Shown: positions 46,041 through 55,173, counted from the stretch's first letter. The stretch is 64,000 nucleotides of DNA from Actinomycetes bacterium (GCA_023411615.1 JAEYOR010000010.1:62001-126000); one strand, 5' to 3'. The notes: generated from the letters alone by a model not told the origin. Program-made: numbers and translations.

Positions 46041-47747
46041 CTACTCCTTCTCCTCTGTCGCTACAGCGGTGGCGACGTCGGACTGAGCGCGCTCTTTTCT
46101 TTGAGCCGCTTTTCTCTCAGCCAGGGTGAGACCTGGCGCTGCTGGCACATTCTGCTTCGCCGGTACGCCCGTTTGCGTGGCGACCCTGCCACGACCCTTG
46201 TACATCGTGTCGCGTCCCAACTGGCGGGGATCGAGGCCCGAGAATCGGTGGCCTTCCCCAAAGAACTTGGTGCGAGCGAGGAGCACAAGTGTGGGGTGAG
46301 TGAACAAGATGACGACGATGAGGTCGACGATCGTCGTCAGTCCCAAGGTGAATGCGAAGCCTCGCACCGACCCCACCGCGAGCCAGTACAGAATCGCCGC
46401 AGCAAGGAAGCTGACGACGTCCGAGATGATGATTGTTCGCTTGGCACGGCTCCAGCCATGCTCCACGGCGGATTGGAGAGAGCGCCCGTCCCGCAGCTCG
46501 TCTTTCACCCGTTCGAAGTACACGATGAACGAGTCAGCGGTGATGCCGATTGCAACAATCAGGCCGGCGACACCCGCGAGAGACAGTCGATAGCCGAGTC
46601 CCCAAGACAAGAGCGCGATGAAGCCGTATGTCACTCCACCCGCGATGAGAAGTGAGCCCACCGTGACCGCGCCAAGCGCGCGGTACTGGAACATCGAGTA
46701 GATGACGACGAGCACAAGGCCGATTGCGCCGGCGATGAGGCCGTTGCGCAGTTCGTCAGCACCCTTGGTTGCTGAGATGTGATCGTCGGTCAGCACGTCG
46801 AGAGTAAGTGGGATCGCACCAAACTTCAGTTGGTTGGCGAGTTGCTCTGCTTCCTTCAACGTGAAGTCGCCAGTGATTTGCGCCTTGCCACCTGGAATCG
46901 GTGTGGTCACCTGGGGATGGGTGATGACGACGCCGTCAAGGAGGATGCCGAATTGGTTGCGTGGGCTGGGCGTCTGCGACAAACGTTCGGTCACGGCACG
47001 GAACTTGTCTCCACCGCCATCGGTGAGGTCGAGGCGCACCTCAAAACCACCGGTAGCAGCGCCGGTCTGTGGGTTGAGCGTGGGCCCCGCTGCCGCCGTC
47101 GACACGTCCTCACCCGTCAGCTCAACGGGACCAAGAATCAGCTTGGCCGCACCGTCGGCGCGGCACGCCACAAGAGCCTTGTCCCGCTCGCCGAGTTCCC
47201 CATTTGTCAGGTTCTCGGGGTTGGTGCAGTCAAGTGCCGCGAACTGTGCGTCAACTTCCTCGGTGATCCATGCGGGATCCGAGGGGTTCGTGGGAGTGGG
47301 CCGGTCGGCTCCGTCGGCGTCCGTCTCCCCCGTGGGTGGCCCCGCCTGGGTCGGCAGCGGAGTGCCGACATAGAGCACCGGGCGGAACTGCAACTGAGCC
47401 GACTTGCGGACAAGATCGAGGGTTGCCTCGTCGGGCTCGCCAGGAAGGCCGACGACGATGTTGCGATCGCCTTGAGTGGAGATCTCGGCCTCAGCCGTGC
47501 CGGATGCGTCCACGCGTTTGCGGATGATCTCGACAGCCTGCTTGAGATCGTTCGAATCGATGTCCGAGCCATCGATCGAGCGAGCCTGCATGATGATCTG
47601 GCGACCGCCTGCAAGGTCAAGGGCGAGGCCCGGGGTGATCTCGGTCTTGTCGGTGGCAACGCCAAAACCCAACAGGCCGTAGATGATCACAAGGATCCAC
47701 AACAGGCCGGCCAAGGTCCTTCGGGCGCCTCTGGCAGCTGACGACAC
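46041..47747 (-). CDS. secD: Sec translocon accessory protein SecD
   Basis: 568 residues from the GTG at 47747 with AGGGA 5 bases upstream; an in-frame start 40 codons earlier would add an unlikely basic tail. The N-terminal membrane helix (about 8-28) precedes the D1 signature GLALDLAGGRQIIMQ. The large outer domain has an Asp/Pro/Thr-rich actinobacterial insert (near 140-165). The C-terminal five-helix block contains GLIVAIGITADSFIVYFERVKDE. The tail is charged. It is coupled with secF. Confidence 0.96.
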   Translation of the reverse strand: MSSAARGARRTLAGLLWILVIIYGLLGFGVATDKTEITPGLALDLAGGRQIIMQARSIDGSDIDSNDLKQAVEIIRKRVDASGTAEAEISTQGDRNIVVGLPGEPDEATLDLVRKSAQLQFRPVLYVGTPLPTQAGPPTGETDADGADRPTPTNPSDPAWITEEVDAQFAALDCTNPENLTNGELGERDKALVACRADGAAKLILGPVELTGEDVSTAAAGPTLNPQTGAATGGFEVRLDLTDGGGDKFRAVTERLSQTPSPRNQFGILLDGVVITHPQVTTPIPGGKAQITGDFTLKEAEQLANQLKFGAIPLTLDVLTDDHISATKGADELRNGLIAGAIGLVLVVIYSMFQYRALGAVTVGSLLIAGGVTYGFIALLSWGLGYRLSLAGVAGLIVAIGITADSFIVYFERVKDELRDGRSLQSAVEHGWSRAKRTIIISDVVSFLAAAILYWLAVGSVRGFAFTLGLTTIVDLIVVILFTHPTLVLLARTKFFGEGHRFSGLDPRQLGRDTMYKGRGRVATQTGVPAKQNVPAAPGLTLAERKAAQRKERAQSDVATAVATEEKE

Positions 47748-47856
47748 GCTTTCCCTACGCTTTCCATGCGGGTGTGGCTCCCGCGCGGAGCGGGGCCCCC
47801 GCGATTCTAGTTGCACCGTCGAGGGTGAGTCGAACCGCCCCGCGCGGCGCGGCCCG

Positions 47857-48936
47857 TTAGCCCTCAAACAAACGCGTCACAGCGTCTGACGCGCCGGACG
47901 TGCCGCGGCCATTCTGTGCGCGCTCGATCCCCAGATGCTCCCAAGCTGCGTCGGTGGCCACGCGCCCGCGTGGCGTCCGAGCCATGAGGCCCTCACGCAC
48001 AAGGAATGGCTCGGCGACCTCCTCAACAGTCTGCGGCTCTTCGCCCACGGACACTGCGAGTGTGCTGAGCCCAACGGGTCCTCCGCCAAAGCGCTGACAC
48101 AAGGCACCAAGGACAGCTCGGTCGAGACGATCAAGCCCACGCAAATCGACCTCGTAGACCTCAAGCGCCGCACGAGCAGCGGTCAGATCGCCGCGTCCGC
48201 TCCCATGTACCTCAGCCCAGTCGCGCACGCGCCGCAAGAGCCTGTTAGCGATACGCGGTGTACCGCGAGAGCGTGTCGCGATCTCAGCGCCGGCGTCGGC
48301 ATCAAGAGAAAACTCAAGCAAACCGGCTGACCTTGTGACGATGGTCGCAAGATCGTCCGCCTCATAGAAGTCCAAGTGAGCGGTGAAGCCAAACCGATCC
48401 CTCAATGGTGCGGGGAGGAGGCCAGCGCGAGTTGTCGCACCGACAACGGTGAACGGCGGCAACGTGAGAGGAATCGATGCGGCCCCCGGGCCCTTGCCGA
48501 CAACGACGTCGACCCGGTAGTCCTCCATCGCAAGGTAGAGCATCTCCTCCACTGGCCGAGCGAGGCGGTGAATCTCGTCAACAAAGAGGACGTCGCCGTC
48601 GTCAAGAGACGACAAGATTGCCGCGAGATCGCCAGCATGCTGAATCGCCGGTCCTGACGTCACGCGCAGCGAGGCACCAAGTTCGCCAGCGACGATCATG
48701 GCAAGCGTGGTCTTGCCGAGCCCTGGCGGTCCCGAGAGCAGGATGTGGTCGGCGCTACCCCCTCGCCGCGTCGCGGCCCTCAGCACAAGAGCTAATTGAT
48801 CCCGGACCACTGCTTGCCCAACGAACTCATCGAGTGATCGCGGGCGCAAAGCCGCCTCCGCCGAACGCTCAATGGCGTCGGCGTCGGCCCCGACCACGCG
48901 TGACATGCTCGCGGCCTCGACGTCCTCGTCAGCCAC
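47857..48936 (-). CDS. ruvB: Holliday junction branch-migration helicase RuvB
   Basis: 359 residues. Walker A GPPGLGKT is at 69-76, Walker B VLFVDEIH at 116-123, sensor 1 VVGATTRAGLL, sensor 2 RGTPRIANRLLRRVRD, and a C-terminal winged helix. It overlaps ruvA by 8 bases. Hexamers on either side of a RuvA-bound junction drive migration. Confidence 0.97.
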   Translation of the reverse strand: MADEDVEAASMSRVVGADADAIERSAEAALRPRSLDEFVGQAVVRDQLALVLRAATRRGGSADHILLSGPPGLGKTTLAMIVAGELGASLRVTSGPAIQHAGDLAAILSSLDDGDVLFVDEIHRLARPVEEMLYLAMEDYRVDVVVGKGPGAASIPLTLPPFTVVGATTRAGLLPAPLRDRFGFTAHLDFYEADDLATIVTRSAGLLEFSLDADAGAEIATRSRGTPRIANRLLRRVRDWAEVHGSGRGDLTAARAALEVYEVDLRGLDRLDRAVLGALCQRFGGGPVGLSTLAVSVGEEPQTVEEVAEPFLVREGLMARTPRGRVATDAAWEHLGIERAQNGRGTSGASDAVTRLFEG

Positions 48937-49525
48937 GACCGCCCCCTAGTGACTGCAAGGCGGCACGCAAAGTCGCCGCAACGTCGGCTTCCATGATTGG
49001 ACCTTCCGCCACGCTGTCGACCGCTGCGGCCGCTTGCTTAGCGCTCCAGCCCAGGCTTTCAAGTGCCGCTGTGACGTGATCGCGCGCATCGGCGGCCATA
49101 GCAGCGCCCCCCGTAGCGCCTTCCGGCAATGCCAACTTGCCGCCGAGCTCAAGGAGCAAGCGCGCCGCCACCTTGGCTCCCACACCCGGCACCCGTTGAA
49201 GTGCCTTTTGGTCCCCGGCACTAATCGCCTCGACAAGGGAGGAGGGAGCGTGGACAGCGAGCAGTGCGAGTGCCAATCGCGGTCCAACCCCTTGCACAGA
49301 CTGGAGGGTTTCAAACATGTCACGCTCATGGTGGCTTTCAAAGCCGTACAACGTCATTGAGTCCTCGCGGACCACGAGGTGGGTTGCGAGAGAAGCCTGC
49401 TGGTGGGGACGCACGCCTGCGAGCGTTGATGGCGTCGCGAGCACGCGATAGCCGACTCCGGCCACGTCAAGCACCAGGAAAGAGGCGCTGACGCTCAGCA
49501 CGGTTCCCGTGAGTTGTGCGATCAC
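48929..49525 (-). CDS. ruvA: Holliday junction DNA-binding protein RuvA
   Basis: 198 residues from the GTG at 49525 with AGAGG 6 bases before; the longer open frame lies antisense and has no ribosome site. The N-terminal OB domain contains GVGYRVLATPSTL. The two helix-hairpin-helix segments are SVQGVGPRLALALL and RVPGVGAKVAARLLLELGGKL. The C-terminal RuvB-contact domain ends the protein. Order ruvC-ruvA-ruvB is standard. Confidence 0.95.
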   Translation of the reverse strand: MIAQLTGTVLSVSASFLVLDVAGVGYRVLATPSTLAGVRPHQQASLATHLVVREDSMTLYGFESHHERDMFETLQSVQGVGPRLALALLAVHAPSSLVEAISAGDQKALQRVPGVGAKVAARLLLELGGKLALPEGATGGAAMAADARDHVTAALESLGWSAKQAAAAVDSVAEGPIMEADVAATLRAALQSLGGGRG

Positions 49526-49574
49526 TCCTGGCCTCTCGAACGTGTGTACGAACAGCCTAGGTGAGGGTGCCGCG

Positions 49575-50129
49575 CTAGCCGCGACGGCGCGCCGCACGTT
49601 CCGCGGCCGCCCACGCGGATTGCGCAGCGGTCGGCTGACCGCCCGAGGGTGCGCGCACGCCGCCTCGCAATGCGTGGGTGATGGCGATCGCCAAAGCGTC
49701 TGTAGCGTCAGCCGGAGTGGGCGGCGCGTCAAGCCCAAGCAAGGTGGCCACCATGTACCCCACTTGACGCTTCTCGGCGCGGCCGTGCCCCGTCACCGCC
49801 GCCTTCACCTCGGACGGCGTGTATGTGACAACCGGAAGCCCCCGTCGCTGCGCCGCCACCATGACAAGCCCCGAGACTTGCCCCGTCCCCATGACCGTTC
49901 GGACGTTGTGCTGGGCGAAGACTCGCTCCACCGCAACGGCGTCAGGCCTGAACGTATCGAGTGCCGCGTCGACAGCATCGGCAATGGTGGCGAGACGAAT
50001 CGGGACGTCGTCATCGGGTGACGACGTCGCCACCAACACGTCGACGAGTCGAAGGCGACGCGGGCCCGGCGCATCGATGACGCCAATGCCACACCGTGTC
50101 AGCCCTGGGTCAACGCCGAGGACGCGCAT
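49575..50129 (-). CDS. ruvC: crossover junction endodeoxyribonuclease RuvC
   Basis: 184 residues. The catalytic acidic residues are visible at Asp7 (GVDPGLTRCGIG), Glu68 (VAVERVF), and Asp141/Asp144 (PADATDALAIAITH). SEVKAAVTGHGRAEKRQV is the junction-binding helix region. The Ala/Arg-rich tail beyond residue 155 is typical of actinobacteria. It is 9 bases after yebC. Confidence 0.97.
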   Translation of the reverse strand: MRVLGVDPGLTRCGIGVIDAPGPRRLRLVDVLVATSSPDDDVPIRLATIADAVDAALDTFRPDAVAVERVFAQHNVRTVMGTGQVSGLVMVAAQRRGLPVVTYTPSEVKAAVTGHGRAEKRQVGYMVATLLGLDAPPTPADATDALAIAITHALRGGVRAPSGGQPTAAQSAWAAAERAARRRG

Positions 50130-50138
50130 CGCGATTGA

Positions 50139-50891
50139 CTACTCGCTCGCCGCCGCGAGCACCTCATCCGAGGCGTCGAAATTGGCGAAGACGTTCTGAA
50201 CGTCATCGCAGTCCTCGAGAGCGTCGATGAGGCGGAGCATCTTGCGCGCGCCGTCAACATCGAGCTCGACCTTCATCGACGGCACCCACGTGGCCTCGGC
50301 CGATTCATAGTCGATGTTGGCCTCTTGCAGCGCGGTGCGCACAGTGACAAAGTCGCTCGCCTCTGACAGCACTTCCCATACGTCGCCGAGGTCCTCGATT
50401 TCCTCCGCACCGGCCTCGAGTGCCGCCTCCATGATGGCGTCCTCATCCGCCGCGTCTTTGGCGACGATCACCTGACCCTTGCGGCTGAAAAGGTAAGCAA
50501 CCGATCCGGGGTCCGCCAGGGTGCCGTTATTGCGGGTGAGCGCCGTGCGGACTTCCATGGCTGCGCGGTTGCGGTTGTCGGTCAAACACTCAATGAGCAT
50601 CGCAACTCCGCCGGGACCGTAACCCTCATACATGATCGTTTCGTACTCGCTGCCGCCTGCCTCGAGACCCGAGCCACGCTTGACAGCACGATCGATGTTG
50701 TCGTTTGGAACCGATGACTTCTTCGCCTTTTGGATCGCATCGAACAACGTGGGATTTCCAGCGGGATCGCCGCCACCCACGCGCGCCGCAACCTCGACGT
50801 TCTTGATGAGTTTGGCGAACAGCTTGCCGCGCTTCGCGTCAATGACCGCCTTCTTGTGCTTTGTCGTAGCCCACTTAGAGTGACCGGACAC
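50139..50891 (-). CDS. yebC: YebC/PmpR family transcriptional regulator
   Basis: 250 residues with the family opening SGHSKWATTKHKKAVIDAKRGKLFAKL and the GSVAYLFSRKG segment. Members bind DNA or act on translation at polyproline stalls; the role here is not determined. GTG start with AAGGAG 4 bases before. It leads the yebC-ruvC-ruvA-ruvB unit. Confidence 0.96.
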   Translation of the reverse strand: MSGHSKWATTKHKKAVIDAKRGKLFAKLIKNVEVAARVGGGDPAGNPTLFDAIQKAKKSSVPNDNIDRAVKRGSGLEAGGSEYETIMYEGYGPGGVAMLIECLTDNRNRAAMEVRTALTRNNGTLADPGSVAYLFSRKGQVIVAKDAADEDAIMEAALEAGAEEIEDLGDVWEVLSEASDFVTVRTALQEANIDYESAEATWVPSMKVELDVDGARKMLRLIDALEDCDDVQNVFANFDASDEVLAAASE

Positions 50892-50951
50892 AATGCTCCT
50901 TGCCCTTGGAAGATTCGCCCCTCAGTGTATGCGCGCGTGTGTACGCGCACC

Positions 50952-51326
50952 TCACCCGAGGCGAGAAAGTGCCGCCAAAGCCGCGATCCCGATGAGCGCC
51001 GCCCACACGAAGCTTGCGAGCGTGCCGACGATGAATCGCTCAGATGCGGCGCTCGAGTCCTCGCCTGTTCGCCCGCGCAACTCCGGGTAACGTCCAAGGC
51101 CCTTGATGGCGATGACAACAGCCACCGCCTCGGGATATCCGCTCACCAAAGCGCCCGTGATGGCGAGCCTTTCGAGGATGCCAATCCAGCGCCCACCTCG
51201 CAGAAGACCATGCGCGGCAACCTCAGGTCCTACCCATCTCAATAGAGCACCAATGGCCCAGATGCCAACGCCAGTGGACAGCGCCAGCGCACCCAGGACG
51301 ACAAGGACGCTCCAGAACACCGTCAT
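50952..51326 (-). CDS. small membrane protein, DUF3307-like C-terminal domain
   Basis: 124 residues with three hydrophobic segments (about 5-27, 52-72, 99-121). The central pattern GGRWIGILERLAITGALVSG, then AIKGLGRYPELR, then ASERFIVGTLASFVWAAL, recalls the C-terminal part of DUF3307 membrane proteins. The usual N-terminal half is absent. The ATG shares one base with the SatD-like stop (TGATG), so the two act together. Function unknown. Confidence 0.65.
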   Translation of the reverse strand: MTVFWSVLVVLGALALSTGVGIWAIGALLRWVGPEVAAHGLLRGGRWIGILERLAITGALVSGYPEAVAVVIAIKGLGRYPELRGRTGEDSSAASERFIVGTLASFVWAALIGIAALAALSRLG

Positions 51327-51943
51327 CAGTCCTCCCTCACGTTGGCGGCACCCGCGAGCAGCGCAGCGGCGACAGGCCGGGCCCGACGCTCTTCGTCAAG
51401 CATGGCAGAAGCAACCCTTTGGCTGACGGCTTGAGTGCTGATTCCAAGCTGAGCGGCGACATCTTTTTGCGTCGCCCCGTCGACGAGCAGATCGTTCACT
51501 TCCCATCCCGCATCGGTCCGTCGCCGGACAACCGATGCGAGAAGTTGCATGATCGCGGTTGCCTGCTCCTCCGCATCGGAATCGTCGGCACCAACCACCA
51601 TCGGCACGGGCTCCCCGCGTCCCCGGGCACGCTCAACGGCCCGGCGTGCATGGACGAACGCACGGCCCGAGCTTGCTCTCGCCGACTCTCGCAATGGCAG
51701 ATCGACGGTGCCGACGCCCAGCCCCACCGACCACTCCCCTGCCCGCATGAGGCGCAGGGCGAGATCAACGGCGGCGTCAGGGCTGGAGATGACGGCCTGG
51801 ACTTCGTCGCCGACGGTGCGTTCGGGTGGCAGTGCCACGTCGCCGCTCCATAACTCAGTCCACGGCTCGAGTGAAGCAAGGAGCGCGTCGACGTGGTCTC
51901 CGGCGGCGGTGGAACCGCGCTGATCAGCGGTGACAACATACAT
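51326..51943 (-). CDS. SatD-like protein with C-terminal helix-turn-helix
   Basis: 205 residues. The N-terminal part (1-120) matches the SatD family: opening MYVVTADQRGSTAAGD, then RTVGDEVQAVISSP and the WSVGLGVGTVDLPL strand. The C-terminal part (about 148-190) is an HTH, VDGATQKDVAAQLGISTQAVSQRVASA, so the protein probably binds DNA. The start codon abuts two tandem inverted repeats and follows a leaderless promoter, consistent with autoregulation. No ligand is known for the family. It is coupled to the small membrane protein downstream. Confidence 0.75.
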   Translation of the reverse strand: MYVVTADQRGSTAAGDHVDALLASLEPWTELWSGDVALPPERTVGDEVQAVISSPDAAVDLALRLMRAGEWSVGLGVGTVDLPLRESARASSGRAFVHARRAVERARGRGEPVPMVVGADDSDAEEQATAIMQLLASVVRRRTDAGWEVNDLLVDGATQKDVAAQLGISTQAVSQRVASAMLDEERRARPVAAALLAGAANVRED

Positions 51944-51945
51944 AG

Positions 51946-51965
51946 ATCAAGGCTAAGGCCTTGAT
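51946..51965. promoter_or_regulatory. operator-like inverted repeat 1 (SatD-like gene)
   Basis: ATCAAG-N8-CTTGAT; the arms extend to 8 bp each (ATCAAGGC/GCCTTGAT). It overlaps the -10 box and the transcription start of the SatD-like gene. Confidence 0.8.
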
Positions 51966-51978
51966 TTCCTTATATCAA
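51950..51978 (-). promoter_or_regulatory. leaderless promoter of the SatD-like operon
   Basis: On the minus strand: -35 TTGATA (51978-51973), a 17-base spacer, -10 TAGCCT (51955-51950), six bases, then the ATG at 51943. It is one of the best promoters in the window. Both boxes are embedded in the two inverted repeats. Confidence 0.75.
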
Positions 51979-51993
51979 GTCCTAGTCCTTGAT
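51974..51993. promoter_or_regulatory. operator-like inverted repeat 2 (SatD-like gene)
   Basis: ATCAAG-N8-CTTGAT again, centred 28 bp from repeat 1 and covering the -35 box. The identical arms and spacing in two copies make chance unlikely. Confidence 0.8.
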
Positions 51994-52003
51994 GCCAGAT
52001 TCT

Positions 52004-52585
52004 CTACGAGACAAGGTCGATCAACAGCGCGTGGACACGATCATCGCCTGACACCTCAGGATGAAAGCTCGTGGCTATCGCATTGCCCTGCCGCACTGCC
52101 ACCACATGACCACCTGCCGCTTCGTTGACTGCAAGGACCTCGACGGACTGGCCGTGAGACTCCACCCAGGGCGCACGAATGAACGTGGCATGCATGACGG
52201 AGCCGTCGGGACGCCAGACGAGCTCGACCTCCGACGAGTCCACCTGCCTGCCGAAAGCGTTACGCCGCACCGTCATGTCGATGACGCCAAGGGTGCGTTG
52301 ATCACTCGCACCGCCAATGATGTCGGCGGCCAGCAAAATCATTCCCGCACAGGTGCCAAGGACGGGCATCCCTTCATCAAGCCGCTCTTTGAGCGGATCT
52401 GCCAAGTCAAAGACTCGGAGCAGCTTGTCGATGGTGGTTGATTCGCCACCAGGAAGAACGAGAGCGTCGACAGCGTCGAGTTCGCGCCGCCGACGCACCC
52501 GGACCGTCTCAACACCCAGCCGTGCGAGCGCCGCCTCGTGCTCGCGAACGTCGCCTTGCAGTGCCAACACCCCAACGGTCGTCAT
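52004..52585 (-). CDS. pdxT: pyridoxal 5'-phosphate synthase glutaminase subunit
   Basis: Supplies ammonia to PdxS. It has 193 residues. The triad is Cys79 (GTCAGM) and His175/Glu177 (SFHPEVS); LPGGESTT is at 44-51. It overlaps the upstream Nudix gene by 4 bases. Confidence 0.96.
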   Translation of the reverse strand: MTTVGVLALQGDVREHEAALARLGVETVRVRRRRELDAVDALVLPGGESTTIDKLLRVFDLADPLKERLDEGMPVLGTCAGMILLAADIIGGASDQRTLGVIDMTVRRNAFGRQVDSSEVELVWRPDGSVMHATFIRAPWVESHGQSVEVLAVNEAAGGHVVAVRQGNAIATSFHPEVSGDDRVHALLIDLVS

Positions 52586-53088
52586 TCACTCTCCTGGCCA
52601 AAGTCACGCGTCACGTCGTCCCATGCGAGGAACTCCTCCCAGGGTGCCAATAAGCGTGCCGGAAACACTTCACGCGTATCTGCGCGCAATTCGCCCGCAG
52701 TCAACCACGCCACCTCATCAATAGCTTCAAGCTCTCCGTGCGTCAATGCCGTTGATGACAGCGGCCGTGAATCGGCATCCGTGCGCAGCCCTACGTAGAA
52801 CTCCTCGTGCTGCGTGAATGGACGTGATGCGAAATCAAACACGGCTGTGCGCCGCCACACCGGCCCGATCAGTTCGTGTGGCTCGAGTCGAAAACCCGTC
52901 TCTTCGAGAAGTTCACGAACCGCGCCTTCACGTGCCGTCTCGCCTGGCTCAAGTCCACCACCGGGCGTGAACCAAAAACTCCGGCTTGGAAGGTGCGGAT
53001 CATGCCCAAGGATCATCAACAGCCGCGGCTCGGGCCCGGTGTCGTCGACAAAGAGCACTCGAGCGCCAACCCGCTCGATTCTGTTCAC
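52582..53088 (-). CDS. Nudix hydrolase
   Basis: 168 residues from a GTG at 53088 (an in-frame GTG at 53106 is the alternative; neither has a strong ribosome site). The Nudix box GGGLEPGETAREGAVRELL, followed by EETGF, is complete at about residues 37-60, with the catalytic glutamates present. Substrate cannot be told. It sits between pdxS and pdxT and may clean up a phosphorylated metabolite of that pathway or simply ride along. Confidence 0.88.
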   Translation of the reverse strand: MNRIERVGARVLFVDDTGPEPRLLMILGHDPHLPSRSFWFTPGGGLEPGETAREGAVRELLEETGFRLEPHELIGPVWRRTAVFDFASRPFTQHEEFYVGLRTDADSRPLSSTALTHGELEAIDEVAWLTAGELRADTREVFPARLLAPWEEFLAWDDVTRDFGQESE

Positions 53089-53119
53089 CGAGGCGTTCGC
53101 CCCCACGCCTGACGCGTGC

Positions 53120-54025
53120 TTACCAGCCGCGCTCGGCCAAGCGGTGCGGCTCAGGGATCTCATCCACATTGATACCCACCATTGCCTCGCCAAGACCGCG
53201 TGACACATCTGCGATCACGGCCGGGTCGTCGAAGAAGGTGGTGGCCTTCACAATGGCCTTCGCGCGCTCGGCCGGGTTGCCCGACTTGAAGATGCCCGAA
53301 CCGACAAAGACGCCATCCGCACCCAGCTGCATCATCATTGCCGCATCGGCCGGGGTGGCGATGCCACCGGCGGTGAAGAGGACAACGGGAAGTTTGCCCG
53401 TCGCCGCAATCTCCTTGACGAGCGGCAGTGGGGCTTGGAGTTCCTTGGCAGCCACGTAGAGCTCATCTTCAGGAAGCGACGTCAGGCGCTGGATCTCTGC
53501 GCGAATGGTCCGCATGTGGGTCGTCGCGTTCGAGACATCGCCGGTGCCCGCCTCGCCCTTAGAGCGGATCATTGCGGCGCCCTCGGAGATGCGGCGCAGC
53601 GCCTCGCCAAGGTTGGTCGCGCCGCAGACAAAAGGCACGGTGAAGTTCCACTTGTCGATGTGGTGGGTGTAGTCGGCGGGCGTGAGCACCTCGGACTCGT
53701 CGACGTAATCGACGCCAAGGCTTTGCAGCACCTGCGCCTCAACAAAGTGACCGATACGGGCCTTCGCCATCACGGGGATCGACACCGACTCAATGATCTG
53801 GTCAATGAGGTCTGGGTCGGACATCCGCGCGACACCACCCTGTGCACGGATATCTGCAGGAACGCGCTCAAGCGCCATGACGGCCACAGCGCCCGCATCT
53901 TCCGCGATCTTTGCCTGGTCAGCGGTCACCACGTCCATGATGACGCCGCCCTTGAGCATCTCGGCCATGCCGCGCTTCACCAGATCCGTGCCGACCTGTG
54001 GTGCCGTGGACGTGGACTCGCTCAT
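53120..54025 (-). CDS. pdxS: pyridoxal 5'-phosphate synthase lyase subunit
   Basis: Builds PLP from ribose 5-phosphate, glyceraldehyde 3-phosphate and ammonia. It has 301 residues, a TIM barrel. First catalytic Lys88 is in VMAKARIGH; the second Lys is in MIRSKGEAGTGDV (near 156); the phosphate site is VGSGIFKS. It overlaps the pimA-like gene by ATGA. Together with pdxT this is the DXP-independent route to vitamin B6. Confidence 0.97.
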   Translation of the reverse strand: MSESTSTAPQVGTDLVKRGMAEMLKGGVIMDVVTADQAKIAEDAGAVAVMALERVPADIRAQGGVARMSDPDLIDQIIESVSIPVMAKARIGHFVEAQVLQSLGVDYVDESEVLTPADYTHHIDKWNFTVPFVCGATNLGEALRRISEGAAMIRSKGEAGTGDVSNATTHMRTIRAEIQRLTSLPEDELYVAAKELQAPLPLVKEIAATGKLPVVLFTAGGIATPADAAMMMQLGADGVFVGSGIFKSGNPAERAKAIVKATTFFDDPAVIADVSRGLGEAMVGINVDEIPEPHRLAERGW

Positions 54026-55173
54026 GCTGGGGTTTCCTTCGCTCGCTGTGGGAAAAAGCTTGCGTCAAGTCTAATGGCGTCTTGATACGTCTCTTCGATC
54101 CGGGGCGCCACCTGGTGCCAGTCGAAGGTGCCTGCGCGCTCTCGCCCCCGTGCCGCAAGTTCTGCACGGCCCACCGAGTCAGAAAGCAAGGCATTGATCT
54201 GGCTCGCCATGGCAACCGCATGGCCTACGTGGAAGAACGCGGCACATTCTTCGCCCTCGTCGGACGTTGCTACGTCCCGGAAGGCAACAAGGTCACTTGC
54301 CACAACCGCGGCACCCGCGGCCATCGCCTCGACAAGGACGATTCCAAAGCTCTCGCCGCCCGTGTTGGGAGCGCAATAGACATCGACCGACGCCATGAAG
54401 CGCGCCTTCTGCGCCTCGTCCAACTCCCCCACGACTTCTGCGCCAGCACGCGCCGCCTTCGCTGCCACACGGTCCGAGAAACGCCCCGCGATAAGGAATC
54501 GAGCGCGCGGGTGCTCAGTACGCACTCGCGGAATCGCATCAAGAAACGTCTCAAGCCCCTTCCGAGGCTCATCCATCCGTCCGAGGATCCCAACGGTCGG
54601 CGCTGTTTCACTTCCGATCCACTCTTCACGCGGTTCGGCGTTGACATAGGCGCTCGTGTCGACGCCGTTGGGGATGATGTGGGTGGGGGTGACTCGCAGA
54701 TGCTCAGCAATCGTGCGCGCAGCCGAGGGCGACACGGCAATGCGAGCGTCGAGTTCTTCATATCCGGGCTTGATCCACGGCTTTCCCATCCGCATCAGCG
54801 TTGAGCCCTCGGTTGAGGTGTGGAAGGTGCCAACAGTTGGTCCGAGCCGTGCCCACATCGCAATCAGACTCAACGAGGGCGTACCCGGCTCATGCAGATG
54901 AACAACGTCGAAGTCGCCGTCAGCGAGCCACCTTCGCACTCGCGCAGCCGCAATAAGACCAAAGGTGAGCCGCGCTGTCGATCCGTTGTATTGGACGGGA
55001 ATCGAGCGCCCAGCGGTGCGCACGTACCCCGGCACCTTGGTGTGCGGTGCGGCAGGCGCAAGAACAGAGACGTGGTGCCCGCGACGGATGAGCGCCTCTG
55101 CGAGGTCAATGACGTGAAGTTGCACACCGCCCGGCCTGTCGAGCGAGTATGGGCACACGATGCCGATTCTCAT
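54022..55173 (-). CDS. pimA: phosphatidylinositol alpha-mannosyltransferase
   Basis: GT4-family enzyme that adds the first mannose from GDP-mannose to phosphatidylinositol at the inner face of the membrane. It has 383 residues from the ATG at 55173. N-terminal GGVQLHVIDLAEAL and VVHLHEPGTPSLS, C-terminal GILGRMDEPRKG and the donor-site ESFGIVLVEAMAAG (about 275-288). The ATG overlaps the acyltransferase stop (ATGA). Position after pgsA and the acyltransferase is the mycobacterial order and supports the assignment. Confidence 0.92.
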   Translation of the reverse strand: MRIGIVCPYSLDRPGGVQLHVIDLAEALIRRGHHVSVLAPAAPHTKVPGYVRTAGRSIPVQYNGSTARLTFGLIAAARVRRWLADGDFDVVHLHEPGTPSLSLIAMWARLGPTVGTFHTSTEGSTLMRMGKPWIKPGYEELDARIAVSPSAARTIAEHLRVTPTHIIPNGVDTSAYVNAEPREEWIGSETAPTVGILGRMDEPRKGLETFLDAIPRVRTEHPRARFLIAGRFSDRVAAKAARAGAEVVGELDEAQKARFMASVDVYCAPNTGGESFGIVLVEAMAAGAAVVASDLVAFRDVATSDEGEECAAFFHVGHAVAMASQINALLSDSVGRAELAARGRERAGTFDWHQVAPRIEETYQDAIRLDASFFPQRAKETPA

